A stretch of DNA of 13,641 bases from NCBI GenBank assembly GCA_016839875.1, contig JAEOTK010000084.1, positions 1 to 13,641 of the forward strand. Direction: 5' to 3'. Of this stretch, positions 6,728-13,641 are shown piece after piece. The notes below the pieces were generated by a model that was not told where the DNA came from, made no database searches, and saw only the letters and a program-made list of their open reading frames with translations. The stretch is from Candidatus Heimdallarchaeota archaeon. Lineage in GTDB: Archaea > Asgardarchaeota > Heimdallarchaeia > Heimdallarchaeales > Heimdallarchaeaceae. The position numbers and the translations under genes were made by a program. Within the stretch, counting starts at the first letter, position 1; every line of letters starts with the position of its first letter.

Positions 6728-7774
6728 ATGAAAACCTATAAAATGTCAAAGGAAAGGTTTCCAGAATTTATCGAGATTATAAAATCTAAAGGTAAATTAT
6801 ATGGGCCGGTGAAACAAAAAGAAAAACATTCTTTTGAAGAAATAGAGGAGTTTTCTCAACTTGATTTCGATTACCAACGAACACAAATTTCACTAAAGAA
6901 ATTCCTCACTCCACCAAGATACCCAACAAAGCATTTTACTAAAGATGGAATAGATGAAATATTACCTGAAGACGAAACTAATATCGTCATAGGAGCTCAT
7001 CCATGCGACATTCATGGAGTGAAAATCCTAGACCGACTTTTCTTAGGTAATATCAAAGATCCATATTACGCCAAACGAAGAGATAATCTAATTATCATTG
7101 GACATTCTTGTATGCCAGACGATCACTGCTTCTGTCATTCAACAGGAACAGATATGGTCGAAGATGGTTTTGATCTATTTTTCACATGTCTTAATGGTTA
7201 TTATCTTATTTGGGTAGGAACAGATAAAGGACTTGATTTAGCGATCGCAGCTGAGGATCTGCTAGATGAAGAAATAGATGAAAACGTAATTCAAGAATAT
7301 GTTATTTGGCAACAAGTGAGATCACAAAGATTCCGTAAAGATGTTCCTTATTTCAAATATCTTGCTGATATAATGGAATTAAATTATGATAGTGAGGTAT
7401 GGGATCAATTCGGAGATAAATGTCTATCTTGTGGTACTTGCAGTATGGTGTGTCCTACATGTAACTGCTTCAATGTAGATGACAAAATCAAGATGAATGC
7501 AGAAGAAGGAGTTCGTGAAAGAATGCTTGATAGCTGCATGCTTCCTTACTATTCAATGGTAGCTGGAGATCATGATTTCAGACCAAATAGAACAGACAGG
7601 ATAAAACTCTATTATACACATAAATTGAAAGAATACATAGGCAAATGGGGACAACCAAGCTGTGTAGGATGTGGGAGATGTGTTGAATACTGTCCAGTGG
7701 ATATCAACGCGCTTACAGTAGCAGAAGCTCTGTATGGTGAAGTTGGTCAAACAAAGGAGGTTTTAGACTTATGA
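6728..7774 (+). CDS. hydB: Group 3b hydrogenase/sulfhydrogenase beta subunit (HydB)
   Basis: Iron-sulfur subunit of the soluble NAD(P)-linked group 3b hydrogenase, carrying electrons between the HydDA hydrogenase dimer and the HydG diaphorase. The 348-residue protein has GAHPCDIHGV near 89-98 and HSC...HCFCHSTG with Cys128, 134 and 136. Two C-terminal cluster motifs follow: CLSCGTCSMVCPTCNCF (Cys232, 235, 238, 242, plus 245 and 247) and CVGCGRCVEYCP (Cys312, 315, 318, 322). A GTG start at 6722 would add two residues, but the TATA box position favours a leaderless ATG at 6728. It is the first gene of a five-gene operon, and its stop overlaps the hydG start (ATGA). The family is named from Pyrococcus furiosus sulfhydrogenase; sulfur-reducing activity is not shown by the sequence. 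Confidence 0.92.
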   Translation: MKTYKMSKERFPEFIEIIKSKGKLYGPVKQKEKHSFEEIEEFSQLDFDYQRTQISLKKFLTPPRYPTKHFTKDGIDEILPEDETNIVIGAHPCDIHGVKILDRLFLGNIKDPYYAKRRDNLIIIGHSCMPDDHCFCHSTGTDMVEDGFDLFFTCLNGYYLIWVGTDKGLDLAIAAEDLLDEEIDENVIQEYVIWQQVRSQRFRKDVPYFKYLADIMELNYDSEVWDQFGDKCLSCGTCSMVCPTCNCFNVDDKIKMNAEEGVRERMLDSCMLPYYSMVAGDHDFRPNRTDRIKLYYTHKLKEYIGKWGQPSCVGCGRCVEYCPVDINALTVAEALYGEVGQTKEVLDL

Positions 7775-8631
7775 ATTTTCTGAAACAAGAAGATGAAGAA
7801 ATAAATACATATAAAGCTCAACCTGCAAAAATCTTAGCTACTAAAGATCTTACAGAAGATACAAGATATTTCAAAATAAGATTCGCTGATAGAAGCATTA
7901 TAGAAGAAGATTATCGTCCAGGGCAGTTTGCTATAATGTCTATCCCTGGTGTCGGAGAAGCAGTATTTTCTATCTCTTCTCCACCAACTAGAACAGATTT
8001 CCTAGAATTTGGAATAAGAAAAGTTGGTTCTTTTACTGAAGCATTATTCAAGCTAAAAGTAGGAGATCAAGTCTATCTTAGAGGACCTTATGGAGATGGA
8101 TTTGATATGGAAGGATTAGAAGGAAGAGATTTGATTATCGTATCCGGAGGATTAGGTGCTGTGCCACTAAGATCTGTATTGCTTTATGTAGAAGACAGAA
8201 GAGAAGAATACGATCAAGTGTTTTTCTTAAATGGCGCAAGAAGTCCAGCTGACATGTTGTATAAAGAAGACTTCATTGCAATGGCATCAAGAGGAATAGT
8301 TGAAACACATCTTTCAGTAGATAAAGATGATACAGGTGAATGGCCTTTTAATGAAGGATTTGTAACAGCTTTATTCCCAAAAATTGCAGATAGAATTGTA
8401 AGCGAAAAAACAACTGCATTAATCTGTGGACCTCCTGTTATGTATAAGAACGTGATTAAGGAGTTATTGAAACTCAAAATACCTAAAGACCAAATATTGA
8501 TGACTCTTGAGAGAAGAATGAAATGTGGTCAAGGACACTGTGGACATTGTGCTGTAGAAGGTCGATACACTTGCTTAGAAGGACCAGTATTCACATACTA
8601 TGATGTTCAGCGAATTAAGGAGTTGATTTAG
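7771..8631 (+). CDS. hydG: Group 3b hydrogenase gamma subunit, FAD/NAD(P) diaphorase (HydG)
   Basis: Diaphorase subunit that reduces NAD(P)+ with electrons from H2, or the reverse. The 286-residue protein shows an FAD domain with VFSISSPP near 65-72, a nucleotide-binding glycine motif SGGLGAVPLRS at 125-135, CGPPVM at 219-224, and a C-terminal [2Fe-2S] site with Cys252, Cys257, Cys260 and Cys268 (KCGQGHCGHC...YTC). GGAGG at 7756-7760 lies 10 nt upstream of the ATG, which overlaps the hydB stop. It is paralogous to the diaphorase at 551-1390: both keep GAR(S/T) in the nucleotide-binding domain and the four C-terminal cysteines, but they differ around the cluster (GQGHCGHC here, GIGICGRC there). 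Coenzyme preference is not decided by inspection. Confidence 0.93.
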   Translation: MNFLKQEDEEINTYKAQPAKILATKDLTEDTRYFKIRFADRSIIEEDYRPGQFAIMSIPGVGEAVFSISSPPTRTDFLEFGIRKVGSFTEALFKLKVGDQVYLRGPYGDGFDMEGLEGRDLIIVSGGLGAVPLRSVLLYVEDRREEYDQVFFLNGARSPADMLYKEDFIAMASRGIVETHLSVDKDDTGEWPFNEGFVTALFPKIADRIVSEKTTALICGPPVMYKNVIKELLKLKIPKDQILMTLERRMKCGQGHCGHCAVEGRYTCLEGPVFTYYDVQRIKELI

Positions 8632-8632
8632 A

Positions 8633-9430
8633 ATGTGGAATAGAGAAAAAAAACCAGTAGTTGGTGTATTCGGATTTTCTGGTTGTGCAGGAGATCAATT
8701 AGCTATTATTCACATGGAAGATGAACTGATTGATTTCTTTACAAGTGCAGACATTAAATTCTATCATATGGCACAATCTCACCAAGAAGTAGATCACGTA
8801 GATATTGCCTTAGTTGAAGGTAGTATAAACACCTCAAGACAAGAAGCTGAACTTAAGGAAATCAGAGAAATGGCAGATATCGTTGTTGCTCTGGGAACCT
8901 GCGCAGCTTATGGTGGAATTCAACATCTAGGTGAAGATGAAGAAGAATTCAAGAATAGAATGGAATATGTTTATGGGAAAGATGGTAAAGTTCCAGAATT
9001 TTTAGATCTTGTAGGACAGCCACAAGCGGCTAGACCAATAAGTGATTTCATCAAAGTTGACTTTACAATTCCTGGATGTCCAGTAGCTAAAGAAAACCTA
9101 ATACCAATTTATACAAAACTAATTAATGATTTACAGCCAGTCAAATATCCCTACTCTGTATGTCTTGAATGTAAGTACCAAGGTAATGATTGCTTCTTGC
9201 TTCATGGAAAATACTGTCTTGGACCAATCACTGCCGCAGGTTGTGATGCAGTTTGTCCATCTTTGAACATATCATGTGTAGGGTGTTTTGGACCTTTTGA
9301 AGCAGCAAATTATGAATCAATGATTGATAAGCTTCAAGAAATCGGATTAACCAAAGAAGAATCTTTACGGAAGATTAAGATGTTTGGAGGAAGTGTAGCC
9401 AAAGCAGCAGTAGGAGGAATGGAAAAATGA
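8633..9430 (+). CDS. hydD: Group 3b [NiFe] hydrogenase small subunit (HydD) with Cys-to-Asp change in the proximal motif
   Basis: A 265-residue electron-transfer subunit paired with HydA. Expected proximal-cluster ligands are Cys18, Cys90 (LGTCAAYGG) and Cys149 (IPGCP). The usual second cysteine of the CxxC motif is Asp21 (SGCAGDQ), encoded by an unambiguous GAT. Eight further cysteines (177, 180, 187, 195, 204, 208, 215, 218) fit two more [4Fe-4S] clusters. No export signal is present, so it is cytoplasmic. AAGGAG at 8617-8622 lies 10 nt ahead of the ATG, which follows the hydG stop by 1 nt; the hydA start overlaps its stop (ATGA). The Asp may ligate the cluster, as in some ferredoxins, or be a feature of a sub-lineage; the rest of the protein looks intact and functional. 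Confidence 0.92.
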   Translation: MWNREKKPVVGVFGFSGCAGDQLAIIHMEDELIDFFTSADIKFYHMAQSHQEVDHVDIALVEGSINTSRQEAELKEIREMADIVVALGTCAAYGGIQHLGEDEEEFKNRMEYVYGKDGKVPEFLDLVGQPQAARPISDFIKVDFTIPGCPVAKENLIPIYTKLINDLQPVKYPYSVCLECKYQGNDCFLLHGKYCLGPITAAGCDAVCPSLNISCVGCFGPFEAANYESMIDKLQEIGLTKEESLRKIKMFGGSVAKAAVGGMEK

Positions 9431-10707
9431 AAGACTTAAGTGTTGAAGTTCTAGCAAGAGTGGAAGGAGATGGAGGAATTCAAGTTATTGTTGAAAACAA
9501 TGAAGTAAAGGATGTTTTAGTTGATATCTTTGAAGGACCAAGAATGATAGAAGCTTTAGTTAGAGGAAAGACAATCCACGAAGATATTTCATTAGTTGCA
9601 CGAATATGTGCAATCTGTACAGTCTCTCATCGCTACGTAGCTATTAAATCAATAGAAAAAGCTCTCAAGGTAGAAGTTCCAGAGAAAGTTAAATTGTTAA
9701 GACACTTGATGCATCTCGGTGAGTATATCGAATCACATGTTTTACATGTTTATTTTCTTGCAGTACCAGACTTCTTTAAGCAACCTTCAGCTATTGCATT
9801 GCTTCCAACTCATCAAGAGACAGTAATTGAAGCTGTTACAATGAAAAAATATGGAACAGAGCTCATGAAACTTCTGATGGGCAGAAAGATCCATGGTGAA
9901 AATCCACAAATCGGAGGATTCGGTCGATTTCCAACAGATGAAGAATTAGACTACTTTGCAGAAAAAGCTGTAGAATACAAAGAATGGATTTCAAAATTCA
10001 TTGATGTAATGGCAACCTTAGAAATTCCAGATTATTGTGAAAGAGAAACTACATTTATGTGTTGTAATCCTCCTGATGGTAAATTCGGATTTGAAGGTGA
10101 CTCAATACTCATATCAACTGGTGAAGAATACCCAGTTGAAGACTATAAGAATCTAACAAATGAAAGAGTTGTATCTCATAGTTATGCTAAACGCTCTAAA
10201 TACAATAACAAACCTTTCTCTGTTAGTGCTCTAGCAAGATTAGTTCTTATAGGAGACAGATTGACAGGTGAAGCCAAAGAGAAATATGACAAATACTACA
10301 ACGAGAAGTGGAAACTCAATCCAATATACAATAACCTAGCACAAGCAATAGAAACTCTCTGGGCTTTTGAAGAGATTCCTGGACTTATTGAAAAGATTAA
10401 GACTTTACCAGATGCGGAAATAGTTGTTCCTGAAGTGCAAGATGGTTTTGCTACAGCAGCTGTTGAAGCTCCAAGAGGAATTCTCTATCATACCTACGAA
10501 ATCAAAGATCAGAAGATTGTAAATGCTGACATTATTACACCTACAGCTCAGTTCTTAGATGATGTAGAGCAATACATCAAAGTAGCAGCTGAAAAACTGC
10601 TAAAAGAAGATCATCCTGATACTGAACTGAATCTTGAGATGATAGCAAGAGCATATGATCCTTGTATTTCATGCAGCTGTCATATGGTTAAATTGGTGAA
10701 GAAATAA
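9427..10707 (+). CDS. hydA: Group 3b [NiFe] hydrogenase large subunit (HydA)
   Basis: Catalytic subunit of the soluble bidirectional group 3b hydrogenase. RICAICTVSHR supplies Cys61, Cys64 and His68; DPCISCSCH supplies Cys413 and Cys416. After the last His there is only a 7-residue tail, MVKLVKK. This resembles the very short VVRL tail of the P. furiosus sulfhydrogenase large subunit, which I recall is proteolytically removed. An additional Cys418 lies between the second nickel-binding Cys and the His, where related sequences usually have a non-metal residue such as Val. At 426 residues it is normal for group 3b and shorter than the group 3c subunit at 3828-5288. GGAGG at 9413-9417 lies 9 nt upstream of the ATG. 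A maturation protease gene follows with no gap. Confidence 0.95.
   Translation: MKDLSVEVLARVEGDGGIQVIVENNEVKDVLVDIFEGPRMIEALVRGKTIHEDISLVARICAICTVSHRYVAIKSIEKALKVEVPEKVKLLRHLMHLGEYIESHVLHVYFLAVPDFFKQPSAIALLPTHQETVIEAVTMKKYGTELMKLLMGRKIHGENPQIGGFGRFPTDEELDYFAEKAVEYKEWISKFIDVMATLEIPDYCERETTFMCCNPPDGKFGFEGDSILISTGEEYPVEDYKNLTNERVVSHSYAKRSKYNNKPFSVSALARLVLIGDRLTGEAKEKYDKYYNEKWKLNPIYNNLAQAIETLWAFEEIPGLIEKIKTLPDAEIVVPEVQDGFATAAVEAPRGILYHTYEIKDQKIVNADIITPTAQFLDDVEQYIKVAAEKLLKEDHPDTELNLEMIARAYDPCISCSCHMVKLVKK
10695..10699 (+). promoter_or_regulatory. Ribosome binding site supporting the TTG start of the protease gene
   Basis: GGTGA inside the last codons of hydA lies 8 nt before the TTG at 10708. 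There is no ATG in frame until residue 21, inside the conserved catalytic motif, so this site decides the start. Confidence 0.5.
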
Positions 10708-11178
10708 TTGTCACCCCCCTCTTCTTTTTTTCAAAATATAGATCCAAAATTTATTGCTTTTATATGTATGGGAAATAGGGATAGAGGTGATGATGGAGTA
10801 GGTTTACTAATTGGTGATGAACTAGCCAAACTATATCCAAAAAACGTTTTTTCAACAGAAGAAGATGACATATCTGTATTTTTACTTCATATTCTTGATA
10901 ATGATGATTTCGAGCATGTAGTTTTGATTGATGCAGCAGATTTTGATGCAAAACCTGGTTCTATATTATTATCCTCATCAGTTAATTCAAAGATAAAATC
11001 AATCTCTACACATACTATCCCTTACAATCAAATAGAACTTATCCTTAAAGAAGGGAAGAAAGATTTTACCTTGATAGGAATACAAGTTCAATCGCTCGAG
11101 TTCATGAGTGAAATCACAAAAGAAGTAATTGAAGCTTCAAAGAAAGTAATTGATTTATTCATGCTTGGAAAGAACTGA
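10708..11178 (+). CDS. [NiFe] hydrogenase maturation endopeptidase (HycI/HybD/FrxA family)
   Basis: A 156-residue protease that should remove the C-terminal tail of a hydrogenase large subunit once nickel is inserted. The family motif reads MGNRDRGDDGVG near 21-32, with metal-site Asp28. The other nickel-sensing ligands are Asp75 (LIDAADF) and His102 (STHTIP), followed by LIGIQ near 122-126. Length is normal for the family. The start is TTG directly after the hydA stop, preceded by GGTGA; the first in-frame ATG would delete essential residues. Being last in the hydBGDA operon, its natural substrate is HydA, whose short tail suits such processing. Whether it also processes the 27-residue tail of the group 3c subunit is unknown. 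The first codons include a C6 and a T7 run, unusual for a coding start. Confidence 0.88.
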   Translation: MSPPSSFFQNIDPKFIAFICMGNRDRGDDGVGLLIGDELAKLYPKNVFSTEEDDISVFLLHILDNDDFEHVVLIDAADFDAKPGSILLSSSVNSKIKSISTHTIPYNQIELILKEGKKDFTLIGIQVQSLEFMSEITKEVIEASKKVIDLFMLGKN

Positions 11179-11184
11179 TAACTG

Positions 11185-11197
11185 TAATTATTTTATT
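11185..11197 (+). terminator. Possible T-rich transcription terminator after the hyd operon
   Basis: A T-rich stretch, TAATTATTTTATT, begins 7 nt after the protease stop. Archaeal RNA polymerase often stops at oligo-T tracts without a hairpin. No uninterrupted run longer than four T occurs, so this is weak. A small inverted repeat, CTGAA-7 nt-TTCAG (11199-11215), follows. Confidence 0.22.
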
Positions 11198-11219
11198 GCT
11201 GAAAAGTCTCTTCAGAATT

Positions 11220-11230
11220 CCTTAAATAAT
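11220..11230 (+). promoter_or_regulatory. TATA-box promoter of the sulfotransferase-family gene
   Basis: CCTTAAATAAT is a TATA-like box centred near 11225, about 26 nt before the ATG at 11251. A leaderless transcript starting at that ATG is expected, which excludes the TTG at 11242 as the start. Confidence 0.5.
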
Positions 11231-11250
11231 GAGCACATATTTTGCTTTCA

Positions 11251-12036
11251 ATGAAAACTGTTATTATCCTTACTCAACCAAGAAGTGGATCATCTCTACT
11301 TGCAGGTATCCTTCATCGATTAGGTGTAGTAATGGGAGATGATGAAGAAGAACTAATGGTTCAGACCCATGACAATAAATTTGGTTCATACGAAGATCAA
11401 AAATTTCAGAAAATGTTCCATAGAATAATGTTTGGATCTAGAAGACTAATCATGTATCATAATAGATTGAACAAAGATGATTCTAAGTCAGAGAAAGCAG
11501 TCAAGCGTTATGAAAAAAAACTAGTTAAACTAATTAGATCAAAAGAGAAAGAACTTTGGGGTTGGAAGGAAGCAGTTTTGATTTACACTATTCCATTCTT
11601 TCATCAGCATTTGAAAAATCCATATTATATATTCTTACGAAGACCTCCAGAAAGTGTAGCAAATTCACAGATTAAAGCTGGTAGAACTGGACGATGGTGG
11701 AAAGAGATCGCACTTGAATATTCCTATCAACAGATTTACAATTGGATTCCTCTTGCGTTGAGAACGTTTTATGTTATTTTCAGATATGGCTTCTATTGGC
11801 ATAATCAAGAATTTCTAACCAAAGTAGCAATAGATGCTCATCGAAGAATTGAAGAGTTTGTTGAAGGTAAGAAGAATATTACAATGGAATTGGATGATCT
11901 CATTAACGATTCAGAAAGAAAAATCCAAGAACTAATAGAATTTCTAGATATATCTCCAAGCGAAGAACAAGTCAAAGATGCTTTGAATTTTGTACATCCT
12001 GAACTAATAAAATCAGATGTTCATAATAAGAAATAA
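11251..12036 (+). CDS. Sulfotransferase-family (P-loop, PAPS-type) protein
   Basis: A 261-residue protein of the PAPS-dependent sulfotransferase fold, whose members move a sulfuryl group from PAPS to an alcohol or amine. The phosphosulfate-binding loop is visible at the N-terminus as TQPRSGSSLLAGILHRLG (residues 8-25). The 3'-phosphate motif appears as RPPESVANS, with Arg131 and Ser139 eight residues apart as in the family. The C-terminal half has a helix-rich region with YGFYWHN near 179-185 and a final acidic segment. No signal peptide or membrane segment is evident. I took the ATG at 11251 because a TATA box sits at leaderless distance. The acceptor is unknown: archaeal lipids, surface glycans or small molecules are possible. 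No PAPS synthesis gene is in view, and some relatives with this loop are not sulfotransferases. Not obviously linked to the hydrogenases. Confidence 0.75.
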   Translation: MKTVIILTQPRSGSSLLAGILHRLGVVMGDDEEELMVQTHDNKFGSYEDQKFQKMFHRIMFGSRRLIMYHNRLNKDDSKSEKAVKRYEKKLVKLIRSKEKELWGWKEAVLIYTIPFFHQHLKNPYYIFLRRPPESVANSQIKAGRTGRWWKEIALEYSYQQIYNWIPLALRTFYVIFRYGFYWHNQEFLTKVAIDAHRRIEEFVEGKKNITMELDDLINDSERKIQELIEFLDISPSEEQVKDALNFVHPELIKSDVHNKK

Positions 12037-12064
12037 AATCATTAATGGCTGAAAAAACTAACTT

Positions 12065-12078
12065 TGCATATATATTTT
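12065..12078 (+). promoter_or_regulatory. TATA-box promoter of the GPH-type transporter gene
   Basis: TGCATATATATTTT contains a TATA-like core centred near 12072. Transcription would begin near 12098, leaving about 10 nt before the TTG at 12108 or about 43 nt before the ATG at 12141. Confidence 0.5.
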
Positions 12079-12107
12079 TATAGAAGTTTGCGTAACCAAA
12101 ATCTACT

Positions 12108-13622
12108 TTGCTGGATGAGAAGAGAAAGAAAATTCTGAAGATGGTTTCGTATAGTAGTTTAGCCGTGCCATATGGTATAATGATTAATTTTCTCAATGTA
12201 AATGTATTCAATTTCTACACAGATGAAGTACTTCTCGGTCTCTATTACATTCCTATTGTAATGACAATTTATGCAATCTGGAACGCGTTAAATGATCCTC
12301 TTTTTGGATTGCTATCTGATAAAGTTAGAACACGATTTGGCAGAAGATTCCCGTTTATCCTGTTTGGATTCATACCTTTTATGATAACGTTCGCTGCTAT
12401 GTGGTTCATTCCTCCAAATCTAAATGTAAGTCGAATAGGAATCGCTAGAATGTTAGGAGATTCAAGCGGTATAGGATTTGCTACGCAATTTGTTAAAATG
12501 AAACCTCTACAGTATTTCGTCAATGTATTGTTTTATGGATATATTCAACCAGTAAATCAATTCTATATCTTTCTCTACATGATTTTCTTTCTACTTGCTT
12601 TTGACACTCTCTTCACTATGGTGTTATTGTCCTGGCAATCATTATTTCCAGAGAAATTCACAGATGTTAAAGACAGAAACTATGTTGCTGCATTAACACA
12701 AACAATCCGAATGTTAGGGAGTGTTTTTGCACTGATTATTCCACCATTATTCATTACCTATGGTGATATTTATTCTTATCAAAAACCTGTCTTAATTCTA
12801 TTGGGAATTGTTTTCGTTGGATTTTTAGTCTCACTTTATGGTAGTCAAGACAAAGATTTAATGTTAGAGAGAGAAGAAAAGGAAGCTCAAAAAACGGAAG
12901 AATCTAAGGAAGAGAAGATACCCTATTTCAAAGCGATTGGAAGGGTACTGAAAAACAAGAACCTCATTGCTTTTGCTTTAGCTCTTGGTTTCTCAAATAT
13001 TGCTTTTCTCATACTAATGGCTATGATGAGATACATGAATAAATGGGTCTTGTTACAAAATCCAAAATTTGAAACAGCTTTCAATGCCATAGCATTTGGA
13101 GTAGGAATAGCCACATTCTACTTCTGGATAAAAGTATCATTGAAAAGAGGGCCAAAGTTTGTGTTTATTATTTGTGGTACGATGTTCTCGCTAGCTCTAA
13201 TTCCTCTATTCTTCGCAAATGAGAGATGGACATGGATTGTATTATTGGCGATGTTTTTCGTAGGTTTAGCACTCTCTGGTCTTCTATTGGTACCTGATAT
13301 CTTAATCTCTGAAGTAGTAGATGATGATAAAGAAAGATCAGGAGAAAATAGAGAGGGATTAGTATATGGATTCTTCGGATTTACAAGCAGAATTGCAATA
13401 GTTTTTGAATCTTATTTAATCACAATAGTGCTTAATTTCACTGGGTTTGATCCCCTATTATCTGCACAATCTGAAAGTGCTAAAATGGGGATAAAATTCC
13501 TTATGGCAGGAGTACCTCTAATCTGCTTCTTTATTGGAAATCTTCTCATGATATTTCTATATGATTTATCTCGAAAAAAAATTGAAAAACGAGATGGAAA
13601 GAAATTATCTTTACTTCATTGA
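12108..13622 (+). CDS. GPH/MelB-family (MFS) cation-coupled transporter, substrate unknown
   Basis: A 504-residue membrane protein with about 12 hydrophobic segments (roughly 14-36, 43-62, 81-101, 151-176, 195-217, 227-246, 286-308, 325-343, 350-369, 375-399, 422-444, 461-486). Family motifs are FYTDEV (36-41), WNALNDPLFGLLSDKVRTRFGRR (58-80, near-exact GPH signature between helices 2 and 3) and EVVDDDKERSGENREGLVYG (402-420). By manual comparison with MelB, the sodium-site Asn and second Asp are kept (Asn62, Asp63), but the first Asp is Asn59. The two sugar-binding aspartates align with Gly23 and Leu173 or nearby. Residues 103-150 form an unusually long segment before helix 4. TTG at 12108 gives the full N-terminus; ATG at 12141 (residue 12) is an alternative. 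It has its own promoter, so it need not work with the upstream gene. A sugar is not assured as the substrate. Confidence 0.8.
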   Translation: MLDEKRKKILKMVSYSSLAVPYGIMINFLNVNVFNFYTDEVLLGLYYIPIVMTIYAIWNALNDPLFGLLSDKVRTRFGRRFPFILFGFIPFMITFAAMWFIPPNLNVSRIGIARMLGDSSGIGFATQFVKMKPLQYFVNVLFYGYIQPVNQFYIFLYMIFFLLAFDTLFTMVLLSWQSLFPEKFTDVKDRNYVAALTQTIRMLGSVFALIIPPLFITYGDIYSYQKPVLILLGIVFVGFLVSLYGSQDKDLMLEREEKEAQKTEESKEEKIPYFKAIGRVLKNKNLIAFALALGFSNIAFLILMAMMRYMNKWVLLQNPKFETAFNAIAFGVGIATFYFWIKVSLKRGPKFVFIICGTMFSLALIPLFFANERWTWIVLLAMFFVGLALSGLLLVPDILISEVVDDDKERSGENREGLVYGFFGFTSRIAIVFESYLITIVLNFTGFDPLLSAQSESAKMGIKFLMAGVPLICFFIGNLLMIFLYDLSRKKIEKRDGKKLSLLH

Positions 13623-13641
13623 GGAATGACTAATTACATCA

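Noticed and set aside
3828..10707. Possible selenocysteine in either large subunit, as in some methanogen hydrogenases
   Set aside because: All nickel-binding positions are encoded by TGT or TGC, with no in-frame TGA.
11199..11215. CTGAA-7 nt-TTCAG inverted repeat as a hairpin terminator or operator
   Set aside because: A five-base AT-rich stem is too weak to support a terminator, and there is no T run directly after it.
11198..12059. Similar GCTGAAAA-type strings about 50-60 nt upstream of the sulfotransferase and transporter starts, considered as a shared operator
   Set aside because: The shared core is only about 8-10 bases of A-rich sequence and occurs twice, which chance explains.

Overview
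The window comes from an AT-rich archaeal genome. Three things point to Archaea. Several genes have TATA-like boxes about 25 nt upstream of their start codons, as in leaderless transcripts. Ribosome binding sites are of the GGTGA/GAGGTGAT type. The gene content is group 3b and group 3c [NiFe] hydrogenases with MvhD and HdrA. Group 3b and 3c hydrogenases together are common in Asgard archaea, so that lineage is a reasonable guess, but nothing here proves it.

Minus strand, positions 6298 down to 1 (running off the left edge): a tightly packed seven-gene operon. It encodes an MvhG-like small subunit, an MvhA-like group 3c large subunit, MvhD, a cysteine-rich 4Fe-4S protein (FlxC-like), a HydB/FlxB-like 4Fe-4S protein, a HydG/FlxA-like FAD/NAD(P) diaphorase, and the first 182 residues of HdrA. 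The combination joins an H2-activating module, an NAD(P)-reacting module and the flavin-bifurcating HdrA in one transcription unit. The likely product is a soluble complex coupling H2, NAD(P)(H) and a low-potential or disulfide acceptor. This is the most interesting system in the window.

Positions 6299-6727: a 429-base divergent control region. It has a clear promoter for the rightward operon, candidate promoters for the leftward one, and a 15-nt near-perfect inverted repeat that may be a shared operator.

Plus strand, 6728-11178: a canonical group 3b (sulfhydrogenase-type) operon, hydB-hydG-hydD-hydA, followed immediately by a hydrogenase maturation endopeptidase gene. HydD has Asp where the second Cys of the proximal-cluster motif is expected, and HydA has an extra Cys next to the active-site motif. 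The HydB/HydG pair is paralogous to the pair in the leftward operon, so the same diaphorase module occurs twice, head to head.

Plus strand, 11251-13622: two separately promoted genes, a PAPS-type sulfotransferase-family protein and a GPH/MelB-family (MFS) transporter that lacks the melibiose-binding aspartates and carries a long loop insertion. No RNA genes, CRISPR arrays, insertion sequences or integration sites were seen.
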